A stretch of DNA of 64,000 bases from Bradyrhizobium sp. AUGA SZCCT0158 (GCF_018130065.1 NZ_JAFCME010000012.1:124001-188000), one strand, 5' to 3'. Counted from the stretch's first letter, positions 35,042 to 44,172 are shown. The notes: a model not told the origin generated them from the letters alone. Numbers and translations are program-made.

Positions 35042-36373
35042 TTACCCCTTCGGGCGCTTGTCGTAAACACGTTTCGCCTTTCCCAGCGATCGCTCCAGGG
35101 TCTCGGGGGCGACGGCTTTGATGCGGGCGGTGATGCCGATGGTGTTCTTGATGAAGGTTGCGACTTTCTCCGTATGCGTGGGCAGACCGCTGCCGTCCCA
35201 ATGTTCGGGACGGGCTTCCGCCAGCACAGTCATTTCGTCCATGCGGCCCTCGCGCGTCAGTTCGATGATGAAATGTCCGCCGCACCAGTCGGTCGCGAGC
35301 AGAGCCTCTTCGATCTGGGTCGGAAACACGTTGACCCCGCGCAGGATGATCATGTCGTCGGAGCGACCCGTGACCTTTTCCATCCGCCGCATGCTAGGGC
35401 GCGCCGTGCCCGGCAGCAGCCGCGTCAGGTCGCGGGTGCGGTAGCGGATGATCGGAAAGGCTTCCTTGGTCAGCGAGGTGAACACCAGCTCGCCCTTTTC
35501 GCCATCCGGCAGCACCGCACCGGTCTCGGGGTCGATCACTTCGGGGTAGAAATGGTCTTCCCAGATATGCAGGCCGTCCTTGGTCTCCACACATTCCTGC
35601 GCGACGCCGGGGCCGATCACTTCCGACAGGCCGTAAATGTCGGTCGCGTCCATGTCGAAGGCCTGCTCTATCTCCACGCGCATCGCGTTGGTCCAGGGCT
35701 CGGCGCCGAAGATGCCGAACTTGAGCGAGGATGCGCGAGGGTCGAGCTTCTGCTTCTTGAACTCGTCCAGGATCGCCAGCATGTAGCTCGGCGTCACCGT
35801 GATGATGTCGGGTTTGAAATCGTTGATCAGTTGCACCTGCCGTTCGGTCATGCCGCCGGACACCGGCACCACGGTGCAGCCGAGTTTCTCGGCGCCGTAA
35901 TGCGCGCCAAGGCCGCCGGTGAACAGGCCGTAGCCATAGGCGTTGTGCATGATCATGCCGGTGCGGCCGCCGGCGGCGCGGATCGAACGCGCCATCACGT
36001 CCGACCACACGTCGATATCGGCCTGCGTGTAGCCGACCACGATCGGCTTGCCGGTCGTGCCCGATGAGGCATGGACGCGGACCATTTTCTCGCGCGGCAC
36101 CGCGAACATGTTGAACGGGTAATTGTCGCGCAGATCGGTTTTCACCGTGAACGGAAACTTCGCAAGGTCGGCGAGCTGTTTGAAATCGCCGGGATGCACG
36201 CCGGCCTTGTCGAAGGCCCTCTTGTAATGCGCGACATTGTCATAGGCATGCGCCAGCGACCAGGCGAGGCGTTTTGTCTGCAGCGCCATGATCTCGTCGC
36301 GGGAGGCGCGCTCCGCAGCGTCCAACTCGGCGCGGTAGCCGCCTGCACTGGAATGAAGCTTGGTCGAAGCCAT
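35042..36373 (-). CDS. paaK: Phenylacetate-CoA ligase
   Basis: A 443-residue AMP-forming CoA ligase with the ATP-binding P-loop motif HASSGTTGKPIVVGYT (about 92-107), the adenylate motif DIYGLSEVIGPGVA, and a C-terminal RSDDMIILRGVNVFPTQIEE hinge. Length is that of PaaK. It activates phenylacetate to phenylacetyl-CoA, the substrate of the PaaABCDE epoxidase encoded just upstream. ATG 36373 was chosen from family alignment (MASTKLHSS). It follows paaI by 27 bases on the same strand, so it is part of the paa transcript. Confidence 0.95.
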   Translation of the reverse strand: MASTKLHSSAGGYRAELDAAERASRDEIMALQTKRLAWSLAHAYDNVAHYKRAFDKAGVHPGDFKQLADLAKFPFTVKTDLRDNYPFNMFAVPREKMVRVHASSGTTGKPIVVGYTQADIDVWSDVMARSIRAAGGRTGMIMHNAYGYGLFTGGLGAHYGAEKLGCTVVPVSGGMTERQVQLINDFKPDIITVTPSYMLAILDEFKKQKLDPRASSLKFGIFGAEPWTNAMRVEIEQAFDMDATDIYGLSEVIGPGVAQECVETKDGLHIWEDHFYPEVIDPETGAVLPDGEKGELVFTSLTKEAFPIIRYRTRDLTRLLPGTARPSMRRMEKVTGRSDDMIILRGVNVFPTQIEEALLATDWCGGHFIIELTREGRMDEMTVLAEARPEHWDGSGLPTHTEKVATFIKNTIGITARIKAVAPETLERSLGKAKRVYDKRPKG

Positions 36374-36400
36374 CGCGTGTTTCCTCAAAGATCGTTTTGT

Positions 36401-36853
36401 TTATTTTATCGTGGTACCGGGCAGCCACGCACCACCGATGGTGCGGGAATGACCGCGGAATTCCGCGATCACAACGTCACCAGCGGTGACCTGCACATCG
36501 TAGATGCCCGATCTGCCGCTGCGCGAGATCTCGCGCGCGCTCGCCACCAGCACATCGCCGAGCTTGCCGGGCCGGATGAAGGTGACATGGCACTGCGCCG
36601 CGACCGCGCGCTCGTTATGGGTGTTGCAGGCAAAGGCAAAACTGGAATCCGCCAGCGTAAAGATGAAACCGCCATGGGCGATGCGCTGGCCGTTGACCAT
36701 GTCAGGCCTGACCGTCATCGACAGCGTCGCCCGGCCGGGCCCGATCTCGACGATCTGCATGCCGAGGCCCTTGCTGGCGTCGTCCTCCTTCCACATCGCG
36801 TCCGCACAGGCGCGCGCGAGGTCGTCGGGCGAAAGCGTGGCATTGACGTTCAC
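36401..36853 (-). CDS. paaI: Hotdog-fold phenylacetyl-CoA pathway thioesterase
   Basis: A 150-residue hotdog thioesterase with the motif NGQRIAHGGFIFTLADSSFAFA, in which the HGG and acidic residue positions match PaaI. It rescues CoA from dead-end ring-epoxide or oxepin thioesters. A GTG at 36853 (VNVNATLSP) was preferred: it follows CAGGGAGACC, a good ribosome-binding site, and the longer ATG version adds a cysteine-rich stretch unlike the family. It lies between paaE and paaK. Confidence 0.92.
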   Translation of the reverse strand: MNVNATLSPDDLARACADAMWKEDDASKGLGMQIVEIGPGRATLSMTVRPDMVNGQRIAHGGFIFTLADSSFAFACNTHNERAVAAQCHVTFIRPGKLGDVLVASAREISRSGRSGIYDVQVTAGDVVIAEFRGHSRTIGGAWLPGTTIK

Positions 36854-36941
36854 TGCGGTCTCCCTGTCGTCGGGCCTGTTGCAACAGGCCTCTTTCATTC
36901 GGGTAGTCTAGCCGTCGCACCGTCAAACGCGACGGCGTTGT

Positions 36942-38021
36942 TCACACATGATCGTAATCCACCACGACCCTATCCGACACCGGCCGCGCCTGGCAGGTGA
37001 GGACGAACCCCGCCTTCAGCTCCCACGGCTCCAGCGAATAGTTCACTTCCATCTGTGCATCGCCCTCGACCAGCTTGGCGCGGCAAGTCGAGCACATGCC
37101 GCCCTTGCAGGCAAACGGCAGGTCCATGCCGGCGCGCAATGCGGCGTCGAGAATGGATTCGTCCTCGGCCACCGGCACCTCGCGGCGCTTGCCGTCGATC
37201 ACGAGCGAGGCCAGCGCCTTCGGCGGCGCTGTTGTTTCGACGATCTTTTTGGCGCGCGGCTTGCCGCCAAACTCGGAGACGAAGCGCTCGACGTGAATGC
37301 GATCCTCGGCAATGCCGATCTCGCGGCAGGTGTTTTCGATGTCCTCGCTCATGCCGAGGGGGCCGCAGACGAAGACGTGATCGACACTCGACGCCGGCAC
37401 CAGCGAGCGCAGCAGCACGCGAACCTTTTCGCCGTCGAGCCGGCCGTGCAGGATCGGGATGTCCTGCTCCTCGCCGGAGATGACGTGAAAGACGGAGAAC
37501 CGCTGCATGAAGCGGTCCTTCAGTTCCTCCAGTGCCTCGCGGAACAGCATGCTCGAGGTCGAGCGGTTGCCGTAGAACAGGAAGAAGCGGCTGTTCGGCT
37601 CGCGCGCCAGCACGCCCTTGACGATCGAAAGGATCGGCGTGATGCCACTTCCCGCGGCAAAGCCGACATAGACTCGCGCTTGATCGGGCGCATGCGCGAC
37701 GCCGAAGCGGCCGGTCGGCGTCATCACGTCGAGCTCGTCGCCGGCTTTCAATTCATCCGCAGCCCAATTCGAAAACGCACCGCCATCGACCTTCTTCACC
37801 GCGATGCGCAATTCACCGTCGTCGGGGCCGGAACAGATCGAATAGGAACGGCGGACTTCCTCGCCGTCCATGGTCGTGCGCAGGGTCAGATATTGACCGG
37901 GCGAGAAGGTGTAGTCGTTGGTCAGCTCCGCGGGGATCGCAAAGGTCAGCGATATCGCATCCGGCGCTTCGCGGCGCAGGTCGTTGACGGCGAGACGATG
38001 GAAACGGGGTGTGAGGGACAT
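36942..38021 (-). CDS. paaE: 1,2-phenylacetyl-CoA epoxidase, reductase subunit
   Basis: A 359-residue flavin reductase: FAD-binding domain with RRSYSICSG, NAD-binding domain with FAAGSGITPILSIVKG, and a C-terminal plant-type 2Fe-2S ferredoxin whose cysteines lie in ACKGGMCSTCRAKLVEG and FVLTCQARP. It passes electrons from NADPH to the PaaAC oxygenase. ATG 38021 sits two bases after the paaD stop; the longer in-frame version reads into paaD. Confidence 0.96.
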   Translation of the reverse strand: MSLTPRFHRLAVNDLRREAPDAISLTFAIPAELTNDYTFSPGQYLTLRTTMDGEEVRRSYSICSGPDDGELRIAVKKVDGGAFSNWAADELKAGDELDVMTPTGRFGVAHAPDQARVYVGFAAGSGITPILSIVKGVLAREPNSRFFLFYGNRSTSSMLFREALEELKDRFMQRFSVFHVISGEEQDIPILHGRLDGEKVRVLLRSLVPASSVDHVFVCGPLGMSEDIENTCREIGIAEDRIHVERFVSEFGGKPRAKKIVETTAPPKALASLVIDGKRREVPVAEDESILDAALRAGMDLPFACKGGMCSTCRAKLVEGDAQMEVNYSLEPWELKAGFVLTCQARPVSDRVVVDYDHV

Positions 38022-38023
38022 GA

Positions 38024-38527
38024 TCAATGACACTTGAAATAATCGAACGGTTCGCGGCAGCTCTTGCAGCGCCACAGCGCTTTGCAGGAGGTCGAACCGA
38101 ACTCGGACAACAACTCCGTATTTCCCGAGCCGCATTGCGGGCACGACACCTGTTGCTCACCGAACAGCGCGCGGCGGGAGCTTGACGCCTGCGGCGGTGC
38201 GATGCCGTATTCCCGGAGCTTGCGCCGGCCCTCCTCGCTCATCCAGTCGGTGGTCCAGGCCGGTGACAGCACGGTGCGGATTTTGGGCCGCGCGATGCCG
38301 GCGCGCTCCAGCGCCAGTTCGATTTCGAGCGCGATCATGTTCATGGCGGGGCAGCCGGAATAGGTCGGCGTGATCGCGACCTCGACACAGCCGTCGCTGA
38401 CCGCAACCTCTCGCAGCACGCCGAGATCGGCGATGGTCAGCACCGGAATCTCGGGATCGACCACTTGCGCGGCGGCATCCCAGGCGCGCCGGCGCAAATC
38501 GGCATCGCGGAGCATGACGGTCACCAT
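38024..38527 (-). CDS. paaD: 1,2-phenylacetyl-CoA epoxidase, Fe-S maturation subunit
   Basis: A 167-residue PaaD with an N-terminal MIP18/DUF59-type domain (VDPEIPVLTIADLGVLREV and TPTYSGCPAMNMIA) and a C-terminal zinc-ribbon-like cluster: CPQCGS followed by CKALWRCKSC. It is needed to assemble or deliver the iron-sulfur cluster of the epoxidase. Its ATG overlaps the end of paaC by seven bases, showing tight coupling. Confidence 0.95.
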   Translation of the reverse strand: MVTVMLRDADLRRRAWDAAAQVVDPEIPVLTIADLGVLREVAVSDGCVEVAITPTYSGCPAMNMIALEIELALERAGIARPKIRTVLSPAWTTDWMSEEGRRKLREYGIAPPQASSSRRALFGEQQVSCPQCGSGNTELLSEFGSTSCKALWRCKSCREPFDYFKCH

Positions 38528-39297
38528 CTCGCCCCCGGGAAGGTTCGCGGCAGCGACTGCAATTCGCTGAGCAGATGGCCGAGATGTTCGCTGTGCCGGC
38601 CGTCGCGGCCGCCACGCTGCATCCAGTTGTTCTGCGGCAACGCCAATGTCGCCTCATTGACGACGCCGGACACGGTCTTGAGCCATGGCGCGTGCAATTT
38701 GGCGGGCTCAATCGCGATGCCGGCGTCGATCAGACCGCGCTCGCTGTCGTCGAGATGGAACATCTCGCCGGTATAGGCCCAGAGATCGTCGATCGCGCTC
38801 TGCGCGCGGCGGTGGCTTTCCTCGGTGCCGTCACCGAGCCGCACCATCCATTCGGACGAATGCCTGACGTGATAGGCGCTTTCCTTTTCGGACTTCGCCG
38901 CGATCGCCGCCAGCGTCGGATCGCTGGATTGCATCATCGCGCGCCAATAGAGATCGGCGAAGGCCGCATAGAAGAACTGCCGCGCCATGGTGCGCGCGAA
39001 ATCGCCGTTCGGCTGTTCCAGCAGCAGCAGATTGCGGTACTGCCTGACATCGCGCAGATAGGCGAATTTGTCCTCGTCGTTATCCCGGCCCTCGACCTTG
39101 GCGGCGTAAGCATAAAGCTCGCGGGCCTGGCCGAGCAGGTCGAGACCCATATTGGCGAGCGCCATGTCCTCTTCCATGGCAGGGGCGTGGCCGCACCATT
39201 CCGACAGCCGATGGCCCAAAATCAGCGCATCGTCGGCGCGGCGCAGGGTGTAGAGCACCAGCGGGGTTTCGGAGACTGAGATGGATGCGACTGCCAT
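38521..39297 (-). CDS. paaC: 1,2-phenylacetyl-CoA epoxidase, structural subunit
   Basis: A 258-residue ferritin-like helical protein that pairs with the catalytic PaaA. It has family segments RLSEWCGHAPAMEEDMALAN, FFYAAFADLYW and EKESAYHVRHSSEW. It forms the heterodimer core of the epoxidase that turns phenylacetyl-CoA into its ring 1,2-epoxide. Unusually for a paa operon, 118 bases separate it from paaB, and that gap holds a perfect 29-base-arm palindrome. Confidence 0.95.
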   Translation of the reverse strand: MAVASISVSETPLVLYTLRRADDALILGHRLSEWCGHAPAMEEDMALANMGLDLLGQARELYAYAAKVEGRDNDEDKFAYLRDVRQYRNLLLLEQPNGDFARTMARQFFYAAFADLYWRAMMQSSDPTLAAIAAKSEKESAYHVRHSSEWMVRLGDGTEESHRRAQSAIDDLWAYTGEMFHLDDSERGLIDAGIAIEPAKLHAPWLKTVSGVVNEATLALPQNNWMQRGGRDGRHSEHLGHLLSELQSLPRTFPGARW

Positions 39298-39328
39298 TTT
39301 GCCTATCCTGCTTGCGCGATACTCTCGT

Positions 39329-39407
39329 CGTCATTGCGAGCGCAGCGAAGCAATCCATTCTATCCCTTTGCGGCGCGGTGGATTGCTTCGCTGCGCTCGC
39401 AATGACG
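39329..39407. repeat. CGTCATTGCGAG palindrome, copy 2 of 3, inside the paa operon
   Basis: Perfect 29-base arms (39329-39357 and 39379-39407), starting CGTCATTGCGAGCGCAGCGA, enclose a 21-base centre. It lies in the gap between paaB and paaC, so the transcript must carry a very stable hairpin there. Other copies are at 17016 and 53037. Confidence 0.9.
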
Positions 39408-39415
39408 GATGACAA

Positions 39416-39703
39416 TCACATATGCCCGACTTCGTCAGGCACGTCGTAAAACGTCGGGTGCCGATAGATCTTGGATTCTGCGGGCTCGAACATCATGCCC
39501 TTCTCGGAGGGATCGGATGCCGTGATCGCGTTCGACGGCACCACCCAGATCGAGAGGCCTTCGCCGCGGCGGGTGTAGATGTCGCGCGCGGCCTGCAACG
39601 CCAGCGTGGTGTCGGCGGCGTGCAGCGAGCCGACATGCTTGTGCGCGAGCCCGTTGCGGCTGCGGATGAAGACTTCCCAGAGCGGCGTATTCGGCGTGGC
39701 CAT
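39416..39703 (-). CDS. paaB: 1,2-phenylacetyl-CoA epoxidase subunit
   Basis: A 95-residue PaaB with the family start PLWEVFIRSRNGLAHKHVGS, followed by a short alpha/beta body ending HPTFYDVPDEVGHM. It bridges PaaAC heterodimers and is needed for activity. ATG 39703 was chosen by family length. It lies 10 bases after paaA and before the palindrome that separates it from paaC. Confidence 0.96.
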   Translation of the reverse strand: MATPNTPLWEVFIRSRNGLAHKHVGSLHAADTTLALQAARDIYTRRGEGLSIWVVPSNAITASDPSEKGMMFEPAESKIYRHPTFYDVPDEVGHM

Positions 39704-39713
39704 GGCGCTCTCC

Positions 39714-40706
39714 CTATTCCGCGGCTTGCGCGTGCGTGCGCTGCTTGCGCTTTTCGGCATAGGCCAGTGCCGCCTCGCGCACCCAGGCGCCGTCGTCATG
39801 CGCCTTGCGCCGCGCCGCCAGCCGGTCGCGGTTGCAGGGGCCGTTGCCGGCGAGCACCTGATTGAACTCTTCCCAGTCGATCGCGCTGTATTCCCAGTTG
39901 CCGTTGGCATTCTGCTTCATGCCGGGATCGGGAATCGTTAAACCCAGAAACTGCGCCTGCGGCACCGTGGCGTCGACGAATTTCTGCCGCAGCTCGTCGT
40001 TGGAGAAACGCTTGATCTTCCACTTGGTGGAAGTGTCGCTGTGCTGGCTTGCCTTGTCGGGCGGGCCGAACATCATCAGCACCGGCCACCACCAGCGATC
40101 GAGCGCGCTCTGCGCCATCGCCTTCTGCTCTTCGCTGCCCTTCGACAGCGTCACCATGATCTCAAAGCCCTGGCGCTGGTGGAAGGATTCTTCCTTGCAG
40201 ACGCGGATCATCGCGCGCGCATAGGGTCCGTAGGAACAGCGGCACAGCGGAATCTGGTTCATGATCGCAGCACCATCGACCAGCCAGCCGATTGCGCCGA
40301 TGTCGGCCCAGGTCAGCGTCGGATAATTGAAGATCGAGGAATACTTTGCTTTCCCCGCCAGCATCAGATCGACCAGCTCTTCACGGGAAGTGCCGAGCGT
40401 CTCGGCGGCGGCATAAAGATAAAGCCCGTGGCCGCATTCGTCCTGGACCTTGGCGAGAAGCGCGGCCTTGCGGCGCAGCGACGGCGCGCGGGTGATCCAG
40501 TTGCCTTCGGGAAGCATGCCGACGATTTCGGAATGCGCGTGTTGGGAAATCTGCCGCGTCAACGTCTTGCGATAGGCCGCCGGCATCCAGTCGTTCGGCT
40601 CGATTCGCTCGTCGGCATCGATGCGCGCCTGGAAGTTTGCGGAACGTGCGGCGTCCTCGATGTGGCTGATATCGCCATCGGACGTATTGAGCGCCTGCGT
40701 GTACAT
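39714..40706 (-). CDS. paaA: 1,2-phenylacetyl-CoA epoxidase, catalytic subunit
   Basis: A 330-residue di-iron monooxygenase subunit. Two ExxH-type motifs, in QDECGHGLYLY and KEESFHQRQGFE, supply the iron ligands of the ferritin-like core; LCRCSYGPYARAM is a conserved nearby segment. It epoxidises the ring of phenylacetyl-CoA. ATG 40706 follows GGGGAGG at six-base spacing. It is the first gene of the epoxidase unit, 75 bases after the paaX stop on the same strand, with an AT-rich gap that should hold its promoter. Confidence 0.97.
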   Translation of the reverse strand: MYTQALNTSDGDISHIEDAARSANFQARIDADERIEPNDWMPAAYRKTLTRQISQHAHSEIVGMLPEGNWITRAPSLRRKAALLAKVQDECGHGLYLYAAAETLGTSREELVDLMLAGKAKYSSIFNYPTLTWADIGAIGWLVDGAAIMNQIPLCRCSYGPYARAMIRVCKEESFHQRQGFEIMVTLSKGSEEQKAMAQSALDRWWWPVLMMFGPPDKASQHSDTSTKWKIKRFSNDELRQKFVDATVPQAQFLGLTIPDPGMKQNANGNWEYSAIDWEEFNQVLAGNGPCNRDRLAARRKAHDDGAWVREAALAYAEKRKQRTHAQAAE

Positions 40707-40781
40707 GGCCGACCTCCCCGTATGTTCTTTCCTCCAACATATAACATAAAAAACAAAATGCAAGTTATTTTTGTAACATGT
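40707..40781 (-). promoter_or_regulatory. Candidate paaA promoter/operator region
   Basis: The 75-base gap is strikingly AT-rich against its surroundings. It contains GTTATTTTTGTAAC (40764-40777; arms GTTA/TAAC) and AACATATAACAT (40736-40747). These repeats lie upstream of paaA and are candidate sites for PaaX, whose gene ends directly beside them. I did not assign exact -35 and -10 boxes. Confidence 0.45.
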
Positions 40782-41651
40782 TTACCTCCCGTCGAACCGG
40801 CGCGCCAGCGCCCCGCCCGGCTTCGGCAACGGCCCGTTTTCGTTGGTCGCATGGTCGTCAAGCCATTGTTCCGACGCCGAAAGCAGCCCGCGATAGATCT
40901 CGCCGCAGAGCCGTCTTGCCGCCCTGCCCGGCCAGTCCCTGGGCAACAGCGGCGCCGGCAACAGGGGATCGCGCAGCACGACGCGGCGGTAATGGTGGAT
41001 CAGCAGGATCCGCGCGGTGAAGGCATCGGTGTCGGAGAGGACTTCGCCGCGGCCGAGCGAAGCGCGCAGCGGCTCGAACGTCTTCATGAATTTCAGATAG
41101 GCGTCGGCGGTGCGCTCAAGCGGCCAGCTTTCGCTGAGCAGACGCCGGCCGCTCTCATCCTCGGCGGAGACTTCCAGACGTATGGCACCCGCGGCCTCTT
41201 CCGGAACCGGCACGCCTGACGGCGCAACCCACACGCCCGGCAGCGGACTGCCGAAGCCGGCGTTCTTCAAGGCATCGCGCGATGCGTCGCGGTCCCCGCC
41301 ATTGCCGATCAGCAGCAGCTCAAACCGCCCGGTCCAGTCGGATGGTGGCGGATCGTAGATGTGCCTGGTGGCGGTATCGAAGGTCTGCCGCCCCTTCTTG
41401 TCGAGCCGGTAAAAACTGTTGCGACCGACCTTGTTGCGCTCGAGCCAGCCGTCGCTCGCCAGCCGCGACATCGCGGTGCGGACGACGCCGCTGTCGATGT
41501 CGATTGCGGCAAAGAATTCGAGCAGCGTGCCGAGCCAGACCGAGCCGCCGCGCGGCACGATGGCATCGCCGAACACGGTGATGACGATCGAGCCGGTGCG
41601 CGACGGTTCGCGCTTGAGCTGTTCGACAATGCGGGCAAGCGGCTGCGGCAT
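40782..41651 (-). CDS. paaX: Phenylacetic acid degradation operon repressor
   Basis: A 289-residue PaaX-family regulator: N-terminal winged helix with SGVVRTAMSRLASDGWL (about 53-69), a central domain with GRFELLLIGNGG, and a C-terminal domain containing LIHHYRRVVLRDPLLP. PaaX represses paa genes until phenylacetyl-CoA binds. Here it is upstream of paaA in the same direction, so it may also read into the operon. Confidence 0.94.
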   Translation of the reverse strand: MPQPLARIVEQLKREPSRTGSIVITVFGDAIVPRGGSVWLGTLLEFFAAIDIDSGVVRTAMSRLASDGWLERNKVGRNSFYRLDKKGRQTFDTATRHIYDPPPSDWTGRFELLLIGNGGDRDASRDALKNAGFGSPLPGVWVAPSGVPVPEEAAGAIRLEVSAEDESGRRLLSESWPLERTADAYLKFMKTFEPLRASLGRGEVLSDTDAFTARILLIHHYRRVVLRDPLLPAPLLPRDWPGRAARRLCGEIYRGLLSASEQWLDDHATNENGPLPKPGGALARRFDGR

Positions 41652-41733
41652 GCCTCAACGCATACCGCGTTTTGCAGATTCACGAAAACGCCGGCGCGCG
41701 GCCGGCGTTCTGAATTAGCTATCGGTAACCCGA

Positions 41734-42507
41734 TTACCTATCCGGGTTCGGATAAACCATGCTGCGCCAGCCGCTGCGGTCGAACGGGGCCCATTTGCCT
41801 TCGGGCTGCGCCAGACGGTCGGCGACGGCATAGACCACGGCGGGGTGATGACCCATGCCGCAATGGCTGCTCTCGACCTCGATGCTCTCCGAGGTCGCGG
41901 TGGTCTGCTCCATGCAGCCCTGCCAGGCGCAGATGCCGTCGGTACGGCTGAAGATCGCGGTGGTCGGCACCGGCGGCGTGCCCGCCAGCGATCCGCCGAA
42001 CCGGGCGTCCTCTTCGTCGGCGCGGCGGCCGCTCGCCATCTCATAGACGCGCCAGGCGTTGGTCGCCTTCGGGCCGGCCGCGAACGGGCTGCCGAGTGTG
42101 ATCACCGAGCGCACGCGCTCCGGCATCATCTTGGCGAGTTGACGCGCGTAAAGACCGCCAAGGCTCCAGCCGACCAGGCTGACCTTGCGGCCGTGGGTGT
42201 CGTTCAATTCGTGGACGAGATCGACCATCGCGTGCTGCACGCCCTGGCGCAGACCGAGATTGCGGCCCTGGCGCCAGCCGCTGACGGCGTAGCCGCGGCT
42301 CCTGAGGAAGCTGCGCAGCGGACGCGTCGAGGTGTCGGAGGCAACGAGGCCGGGCAATACCAGCACCGGATGCCCGTCGCCTCTCGGCGCCAGACTCAGG
42401 AGCGGCAAGGCACCAAGGAAAGCGCCCAATTCGGAAATCGCCCGCCCCTCCAGAAACATCAGGGTTCTGGACGGCGGACGAAGCGTCTGCGTAGCAACGG
42501 ACATCAT
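41734..42507 (-). CDS. Alpha/beta hydrolase, paralogue of the gene near 56 kb
   Basis: A 257-residue hydrolase with nucleophile elbow GWSLGGLYAR (about 115-124), acid region SRTDGICAW and a late HHPAVVYAVADRLAQ histidine segment. The motifs PRGDGHPVLVLPGLVASD and VRSVITLGSPFA are nearly repeated in the hydrolase at 55835-56632, so the two are paralogues. They flank the lipid-storage region. A lipase or esterase role is likely; the substrate is unknown. Confidence 0.85.
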   Translation of the reverse strand: MMSVATQTLRPPSRTLMFLEGRAISELGAFLGALPLLSLAPRGDGHPVLVLPGLVASDTSTRPLRSFLRSRGYAVSGWRQGRNLGLRQGVQHAMVDLVHELNDTHGRKVSLVGWSLGGLYARQLAKMMPERVRSVITLGSPFAAGPKATNAWRVYEMASGRRADEEDARFGGSLAGTPPVPTTAIFSRTDGICAWQGCMEQTTATSESIEVESSHCGMGHHPAVVYAVADRLAQPEGKWAPFDRSGWRSMVYPNPDR

Positions 42508-42692
42508 ATCTCCTTCTCGGGCCTGGCCCCTTACGTCTCGGCAGCCGGCCAGGGTTCAGTGGGAAGATGTTCACCTGGTAGAATCGTTCCGCAACGCAAC
42601 ATTATTTCGTAAAAAGCTAAGGAACCGGAATTCTTCTTTCAACGGCCCACTTCACACTTGTGACAATTAAAAGCGCAGACGTGATCAAATAG

Positions 42693-43979
42693 TCACACGA
42701 GCCGCAGCAGGTACTCGAGGGTGTAAAGCACCAATCCTGCAAGCCCGCCGATCAGCGAGCCGTTGAAGCGGATGTATTGCAGGTCGCGGCCGATGTTGAT
42801 TTCGATCAGCGAAATCAACTGCCCCATGTCCCAGGATTTGACCTGGTCGGAGATGAAGGTGGAAACGCCGCTCTTTTGTTCGGCGACCACACTTCGAAGC
42901 ACCGCAACCAGACCCTGATTGATTTCGGCGCGCATCTCGGCGTCGGCGGCCAGCGCCTCGCCGGCCGTTACGAACATGCGCACGAGATATTGCTCCAGCA
43001 CCTGCGTCTCGCCTGAGGCGCTGCGCTCGAAGAACGATCGCGCATTCTCCCAGATGTGGCGCGCGAGGCTGTTCAGTTCGGGGCGCGCCAGGAGATCGCG
43101 CTTCAGCCCCTGGATGCGCTCGGCATAGGCCGGATCGCTGCCGAGCCGGTCGACGAAGGTGAGCACCATGCGGTCGAACTCGTCGCGGAACGGATGCTTG
43201 GGATCGTTGCGCACTTCCTCGAAGAAGGCGGTCGCCGACGCCACGATCTTGTTCACCAGAAACCTGTCGGCGCGATAGAGTTTCAGCAGTGTCGGCAATT
43301 CGTCGCGGATCTTCTCGCGGATCATGGCCATGGTCTCGGCCTGCGTCAGCGATTGATGCACCGCGCGCATGATGTCGTCGAGCAGGCCCTGGTGCCGGCC
43401 TTCCTTCACGAAGGTGCGCAGCGTGCCAGCCGCGAGCGGCGCAAGATCGATCGACATCAATTGCGAGGTGATGCGGCGGCTGACGAAGGTCATCAGGCCG
43501 GAATTCTCCGTGGCCGCGACCGCCTCGGGCAACAGCCGCAGTGCGAAGCGCGCGAGATCCTCGCTGCGCTTGCGGTCGCGCAGCCAGTCGGCGATGAACG
43601 AACCGAAATCGATCTGCCGGAGTTTTGCTTCGACCGGGGCCGCTTCCAGAAAATGCTGCTCGATGAATTCGCCGAGCTTGTCGGCGATGCGGTGCTGGTT
43701 GCTCTGGATGATCGCGGTGTGCGGGATCGGCAGCCCCAAAGGCCTGCGAAACAAGGCCACGACCGCGTACCAGTCGGCCAGCCCGCCAATGGTGGCGGCC
43801 TCCGCAAAGGCTGCGACGAAGCCGAACGCCGGATGGATCGGCAGCAGCGCCCTCGCCGCAATGAAGATCGCAAACGTCGCCGCCAGCACCAGCGTCGCCA
43901 GCAGCTTTACACGGCGCAGTTCGGCAGCCCGCAGCGCGTCGGCAGGCGTGTCGAATGAAAATTTGGCGGGGACAGTCAT
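42693..43979 (-). CDS. DUF445 family membrane protein
   Basis: A 428-residue protein of the DUF445 family (YjiN-like). It has N-terminal membrane segments (LLATLVLAATFAIFIAARAL and FGFVAAFAEAATIGGLADWY), a long helical, charged soluble middle, and a C-terminal segment (LIGGLAGLVLYTLEYLL). The family motif GGLADWYAVVALFRRPLG is clear. ATG 43979 was chosen by family start (MTVPAKFSF). Function is unknown for the family. Confidence 0.85.
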   Translation of the reverse strand: MTVPAKFSFDTPADALRAAELRRVKLLATLVLAATFAIFIAARALLPIHPAFGFVAAFAEAATIGGLADWYAVVALFRRPLGLPIPHTAIIQSNQHRIADKLGEFIEQHFLEAAPVEAKLRQIDFGSFIADWLRDRKRSEDLARFALRLLPEAVAATENSGLMTFVSRRITSQLMSIDLAPLAAGTLRTFVKEGRHQGLLDDIMRAVHQSLTQAETMAMIREKIRDELPTLLKLYRADRFLVNKIVASATAFFEEVRNDPKHPFRDEFDRMVLTFVDRLGSDPAYAERIQGLKRDLLARPELNSLARHIWENARSFFERSASGETQVLEQYLVRMFVTAGEALAADAEMRAEINQGLVAVLRSVVAEQKSGVSTFISDQVKSWDMGQLISLIEINIGRDLQYIRFNGSLIGGLAGLVLYTLEYLLRLV

Positions 43980-44040
43980 CACAGCTTCCAAATGAAATCG
44001 AAGCTTAGCGTTTTCAACTGCTGCGCACATCGGCAGTTGC

Positions 44041-44158
44041 GTGTCCCGGACGCGGTGCAGCGTTCTTCACGCTGCTCCGCAGAGCCGGGACCCATGCACA
44101 GGCGATGGACCCCGGCTCTGCAGTGCACCGGTGCGCGCTGCACTGCGTCCGGGGAACG
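44041..44158. repeat. Compound palindrome between DUF445 and phasin genes
   Basis: Outer imperfect arms begin GTGTCCCGGACGCGGTGCAG and end GCGTCCGGGGAACGC. An inner pair, GCAGAGCCGGGACCCATG and ATGGACCCCGGCTCTGC, is nearly perfect. It is another dispersed intergenic palindrome, different in sequence from the other families here. Confidence 0.7.
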
Positions 44159-44172
44159 CAAACTGTGGGAGA

